Assembly (NCBI GenBank): GCA_025449115.1
Contig: JAHLKC010000026.1
Location: forward strand, 1-64,000
Source: Chytridium lagenaria
Taxonomy: Eukaryota; Chytridiomycota; Chytridiomycetes; Chytridiales; Chytridiaceae
DNA length: 64,000 nt
Reading direction: 5' to 3'
A program made the translations under genes and the position numbers. The notes beneath the pieces were generated by a model. The model had not been told where the DNA came from and did not search any database. It saw only the letters and a list, made by a program, of their open reading frames with translations. Of this stretch, positions 60,579-64,000 are shown piece after piece; position 1 is the stretch's first letter; every line of letters begins with the position of its first letter.

Positions 60579-62645
60579 ATGAAGTTTGGAAGTATCATAG
60601 CGGCCGTCGCGTTGTGGGCTTCAAGCCCCGTCGCGTCGGTGCCGCTTTTAGAGAATAATCAAGGATCTCTCGTCGTCAGACACCTTGCCATCCGGTCTGA
60701 TGCTGCATCTCTCATGTTGAATCAAGAAGGCCTTCAGCAAGTTGACGATCTCGTCGGTAAGTCCATATCTCCATACAAACATATATAAGAAACCATTTTA
60801 ATCCAGAGAATTGTATATAGATGCCATTGATGCCGACGAAGTTGGTTATGATGAACTTGATGCTGATGAATACGCTGACGAGATTGACGCCGACAATGTC
60901 GAATCTGATGACCTCGATTTGGACGAGGTTAACGCTGACGACCTTGACTCGGACGAAGCGATTTCAAACAGCCTCGATGTGGATGATCTCGACTCTACCG
61001 ACATTGACGTTGATGACCTCGATGCAAATGATTCACGTCTCCCCTTGACGCGGATGAAACAGCTTCAGATGATCTCGACATGAACGAACTGGCTGAAACC
61101 GAGGTCGATGGGTCCACTTTTTCGGAAGACGAGCTTGACGCGGACGAGATGGCGGACAATGACTTGGATGCTGATGAAATCAGTTCTGATGAGGTTGTTT
61201 TCAAGGCTCGTTCGTCGTGCTCGTGCTGGTCGTGCACCACCCAAGAAGTTTGCTCCCGCCAAGAAGGCTGCTCCCGCCAAGAAGGCTGCTCCCGCCAAGA
61301 AGGCTGCTCCCACCAAGAAGGCTGCTCCCACCAAGAAGGCTGCTCCCACCAAGAAGGGCTGCTCCCGCCAAGAAGGCTGCTCCAGGCAAGAAGGTCCGAA
61401 GGGGAAGGCCCCGACGAGGAAAGCGCCAAAGGTCACTCGCGACAAGAAGGCTCCTGCTGGGAAGAAGGTTGGTGGTTCAAAGAAGGCTCCTGCTGGGAAG
61501 AAGGTTGGTGGTTCAAAGAAGTCTCCTGCTGGGAAGAAGGTTGGTGGTTCAAAGAAGTCTCCTGCTGGGAAGAAAGTTGGTGGTTCAAAGAAGTCTCCTG
61601 GTGCAAAGAGTTCTACCAAGAAAGCAAAGGGTCCTGTAAAGAAATCCACCAAGAAGGCTAATGTCGCTAAGAAGGCTGGGTCAAAGAAGAGTCCCGCAAA
61701 GAAATCCAAAGGTCCCGCAAAGAAATCCAAAGGTCCCGCAAAGGCATCCAAGAAGGGAGCGGTGAAGAAAACCACCAAGAAGGCTGGTCCAAAGAAGGGT
61801 CCGGCGACGAAGGCCAGCAAGAAGGTTGGTCGTGTCAAGTCTACTTCCAAGAAAAACCCCTTGAAGAAAAACAACAAGAACGCGGCCTCCGTTCGAAAAA
61901 GACCAATGCCAAAGGTAAAGGACCGGCCATGAAATCACCAAAGACACCCTCCACCAAATCCGCAACGGAATCTCCTAAAAAGAAGAAAGGGGGTCGTGCC
62001 GCCGCCATGTTTGCAGCCATGAACGCTAAAGGTCAATCCCCTATGGCCGCAAGTTGTCGCATCCGTCGACGCATGGTTGGCGGAAGATTGCAACGTCGCG
62101 TTGATAACGGATGTATTTCGAATGATTTGACGCAACCCTTGTTGGATGGAGATAAGAGGGCTGAGAACACGCCACAGGGACAGGCGATACAAGCTGCGAC
62201 GGATATGGCGAAAAGCACAGCCTTTGGATTGATTCCTGGAATTGGGGCTGCGGCGAGTGCTTCCAATACGGGTGATGAGTTGATTAACAATATTGAAGGC
62301 GCTGCGAGTGGTAGTCGTGCAGCTCAAGTGAGTTTTCCATTCTTTACTTTTTCTTTAATATTTTTTGTTTTGTGTTTTGATTTGATTCCTTTGTGGCGGT
62401 CTTTTAGCTAACCAAATAAAAATATTAGATGCGAACGGCTGGTGGGTGTTATTGGAGCCGGTGTGGGGATTGGTATTGCGGCGGCCACTGGCGATGTGAC
62501 CAAGATATCTACTGGTGCTTCGGTGGGGATGAGTCTGGCAGACAAGCTCGCTGCAAAGTTTAAAGTCAAGGAGGCGCCTCCTATTGATACCATTGATACC
62601 CCGCCTTCCAGCCCGAGGGCTGATTACAATGCGATGAAAGATTGA
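60579..62645 (+). CDS. Secreted acidic-basic repeat protein, copy 2 (novel family)
   Basis: Tandem paralogue of the 57702 gene with the same order. A signal peptide (MKFGSIIAAVALWASSPVAS) is followed by VRHLAIRSDAAS and an intron (about 60759-60821). An acidic tract has DADEYADEIDADN-type units (about 60822-61200). The boundary is RLVRRARAGRAPPKK (61204-61245). The Lys-rich tract has an 18-bp DNA repeat (AAPAKK/AAPTKK, 61246-61390) and then a 36-bp repeat (SPAGKKVGGSKK, four copies, 61450-61600). The C-domain reads KKKKGGRAAAMFAAMNAKGQ, CRIRRRMVGGRLQRR, AKSTAFGLIPGIG, TAGG...GAGVGIGIAAATGDV, ending TPPSSPRADYNAMKD. Frame breaks near 61050, 61205, 61355, 61390, 61915 and 62450 must be bridged; several lie in repeats where consensus errors are likely. 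N- and C-terminal domains are better conserved than the repeat units, so selection acts on the ends and on charge. Confidence 0.72.
61204..61245 (+). other. Conserved dibasic boundary between acidic and basic tracts, copy 2
   Basis: Encodes RLVRRARAGRAP (after a one-base frame change at 61205), aligned with RLIRRAVRGRAP of copy 1. Confidence 0.5.
61246..61600 (+). repeat. Two minisatellites inside the Lys-rich tract of copy 2
   Basis: An 18-bp unit coding AAPAKK (about seven copies to 61390) is followed by a 36-bp unit coding SPAGKKVGGSKK (four copies, 61450-61600). High unit identity suggests ongoing slippage or unequal exchange. Confidence 0.8.
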
Positions 62646-64000
62646 GGGGAAGGGTGACTATAATCAAGAAAGGGAGATAGATGAGAATGGCAGGGCACGC
62701 TGGTCTTGTTTCAAGAAACAGTCCCATTTTCCCACCTCCTCAAACCTTTTTCTTTTTTTATCATGTGTTTTTATGTGTTTACTTTTTTTCATATCATTTA
62801 TCTTTCTTTGTTTTTCGTGTTGGTTGTTTCGTTTATTTGTTTGATTCTCTTTAGTTAAATTGCGTTTTCTATTTTTTTTTTTATAAAGAGTAGTGTATAA
62901 ATCAATCTTTAAAAGAGTTTTCAAATAAAATAAAACAAAACTGTTTTTATTCGATGCCATGAAGAGGTGTTGGTGATTCGTCGGGGAACGTCGTCGCGTC
63001 CCACGCCGACGGTATCCAGAGATGCGCAACAGAAGCCATGAAGAATAAATAAGAACATTGAAAATAATTGATTCATATTCTTGTTACACAAACATTTTCT
63101 TCTTCATCTTACCTTATATATTACTTGAAGCTTCACACCTCTGAAAGACGAAAACATTCTTTTTAGCCGCAAGGTGAAAGGCCAAAGTGGTGGTAAGTTC
63201 CCTTCAGAGCAGCCCACAGACAGCAACCGGCTTGAAGGAGGGTCAGCACGAGTATAGATATCCGAGGGTATTTTTTCCTCTTTTCCAAAGATACTCTGCA
63301 GACACTCTTTTGGTTGATACCCCTCGTTGATTACTACTACTTTTATCGGTGTTCACACTTTTCAACAAGAGGTTACCTATATCCTCCTGTCATTACATGA
63401 TATTGACTGCACGTTATACGCGTGTCAGTTGACAACAAAGAGGCAAGTAAATAAATAAATAAATAGACAGAATGTGTGTGAATAAATAGTTGCTCTACCT
63501 AATTGGATATATTATTCTTATTCACGCCCAAGCCTTGTGGATAAAAGAAACAAAAGCCCATTACAATTGTTTCACGTCAACAAGGAGTTGCACATCTAAA
63601 AAAGGAAATAAATTGAAAACACAAATTACATATTATTATTGTTATTTACAATTGTGTGTAATTATTAGGGTTATTCACATTATTAATATAATTATATAAT
63701 AATATAGATGTAATATTATTATTACATTTGAAGGCACGTGAATGACGATGGATAATATCATTATTAATAAGGAAAGGATGGTGGTGGACTGGTGGTACTA
63801 ACATGGTGTTTTTATTTAAGGTTTATTATTTATATATTATCATTATAAACACATTATTATTAGAGATGGATGGATTTCTCAAGAGAAAAGCCCATGGTAT
63901 AAATATATTAATGATAAATAATAATAAATATTATAATTATAAAAAGCCCACGCAATGTAGTGTAATATGGTAATAACAATAAGTAACAATAATAATAATA
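62646..64000. other. AT-rich gene-free right end
   Basis: 3' flank of copy 2, then T-rich DNA, an (AAAT)n-type array near 63447-63465, and extremely AT-rich ATTATTAATA sequence from about 63630 to the end. I see no gene, RNA or telomeric repeat here; the short open frames lack any support. Confidence 0.5.

Noticed and set aside
58381..61930. Histone H1-like identity for the two Lys-rich proteins
   Set aside because: No globular winged-helix domain is seen, both have signal peptides, and an acidic tract precedes the Lys region; composition alone does not make a linker histone.
62646..64000. Possible subtelomere or organelle-derived segment from the extreme AT content
   Set aside because: No telomeric repeat, organellar gene or rRNA is present; AT-rich microrepeats of this kind also occur near 42.5-43 kb inside the window.

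Overview
The window looks like nuclear DNA of a zoosporic, early-diverging fungus, most likely a chytrid. Genes are packed on both strands and cut by many short GT-AG introns (about 45-110 nt, often with a CTAAC-like branch site). The gene content fits that group: a TmpB (tiny macrocysts-type) membrane protein, leucine-rich-repeat membrane proteins (one with a SAM tail), KEX1-type carboxypeptidases, a fungal bestrophin and a Crypton-like tyrosine recombinase. Taxonomy is inferred from gene content only.

Layout. 0-4.3 kb: the 3' part of a nucleolin-like RRM/RGG protein, a TMEM242-like mitochondrial membrane protein (-) and an ARMT1-type damage-control phosphatase. 4.3-8.4 kb: an unrecognised disordered protein and a GDP-fucose O-fucosyltransferase-like type II membrane protein (both -). 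8.6-13.5 kb: a TmpB-like protein. 13.6-20.6 kb (-): an F-box-like protein and a tandem family of C2H2 zinc-finger proteins (two genes plus one decayed copy). 21-25.3 kb: a bestrophin-like anion channel and an LRR-TM-SAM protein. 25.7-31.9 kb (-): an ABCC transporter and a DUF84 (YjjX-type) NTPase. 32.5-37 kb: a secreted Cys-rich repeat protein. 37.4-42 kb (-): two poorly known genes. 43-45.6 kb: a Crypton-like element. 45.8-47.7 kb: a second LRR membrane protein. 48.3-56.1 kb: two KEX1-like carboxypeptidases around an F-box-like ORF and a VAT1-type quinone oxidoreductase. 57.7-62.6 kb: two tandem paralogues of a family I do not recognise. 62.7-64 kb: AT-rich DNA with no gene seen.

The most interesting part is 48-62.6 kb. 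The two tandem genes at 57.7 and 60.6 kb encode a signal peptide, a long Asp/Glu-rich tract, a conserved dibasic RLxRRAxxGRAP boundary, a long Lys/Ala/Pro tract and a conserved C-terminal Gly-rich domain. This reads like a secreted polycation made with an acidic charge-neutralising propeptide. The upstream neighbours are KEX1-type carboxypeptidases, enzymes that trim C-terminal Lys/Arg after Kex2-type cleavage. One of the two appears to have lost its catalytic Asp. The functional link is inference.

One technical point affects most gene models. Conserved proteins are repeatedly interrupted by single-base frame breaks, nearly all of them repairable by adding one base. This pattern suggests deletion-biased consensus errors rather than many pseudogenes. 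Span coordinates are given for each gene, and exon structure is described only where it could be read.
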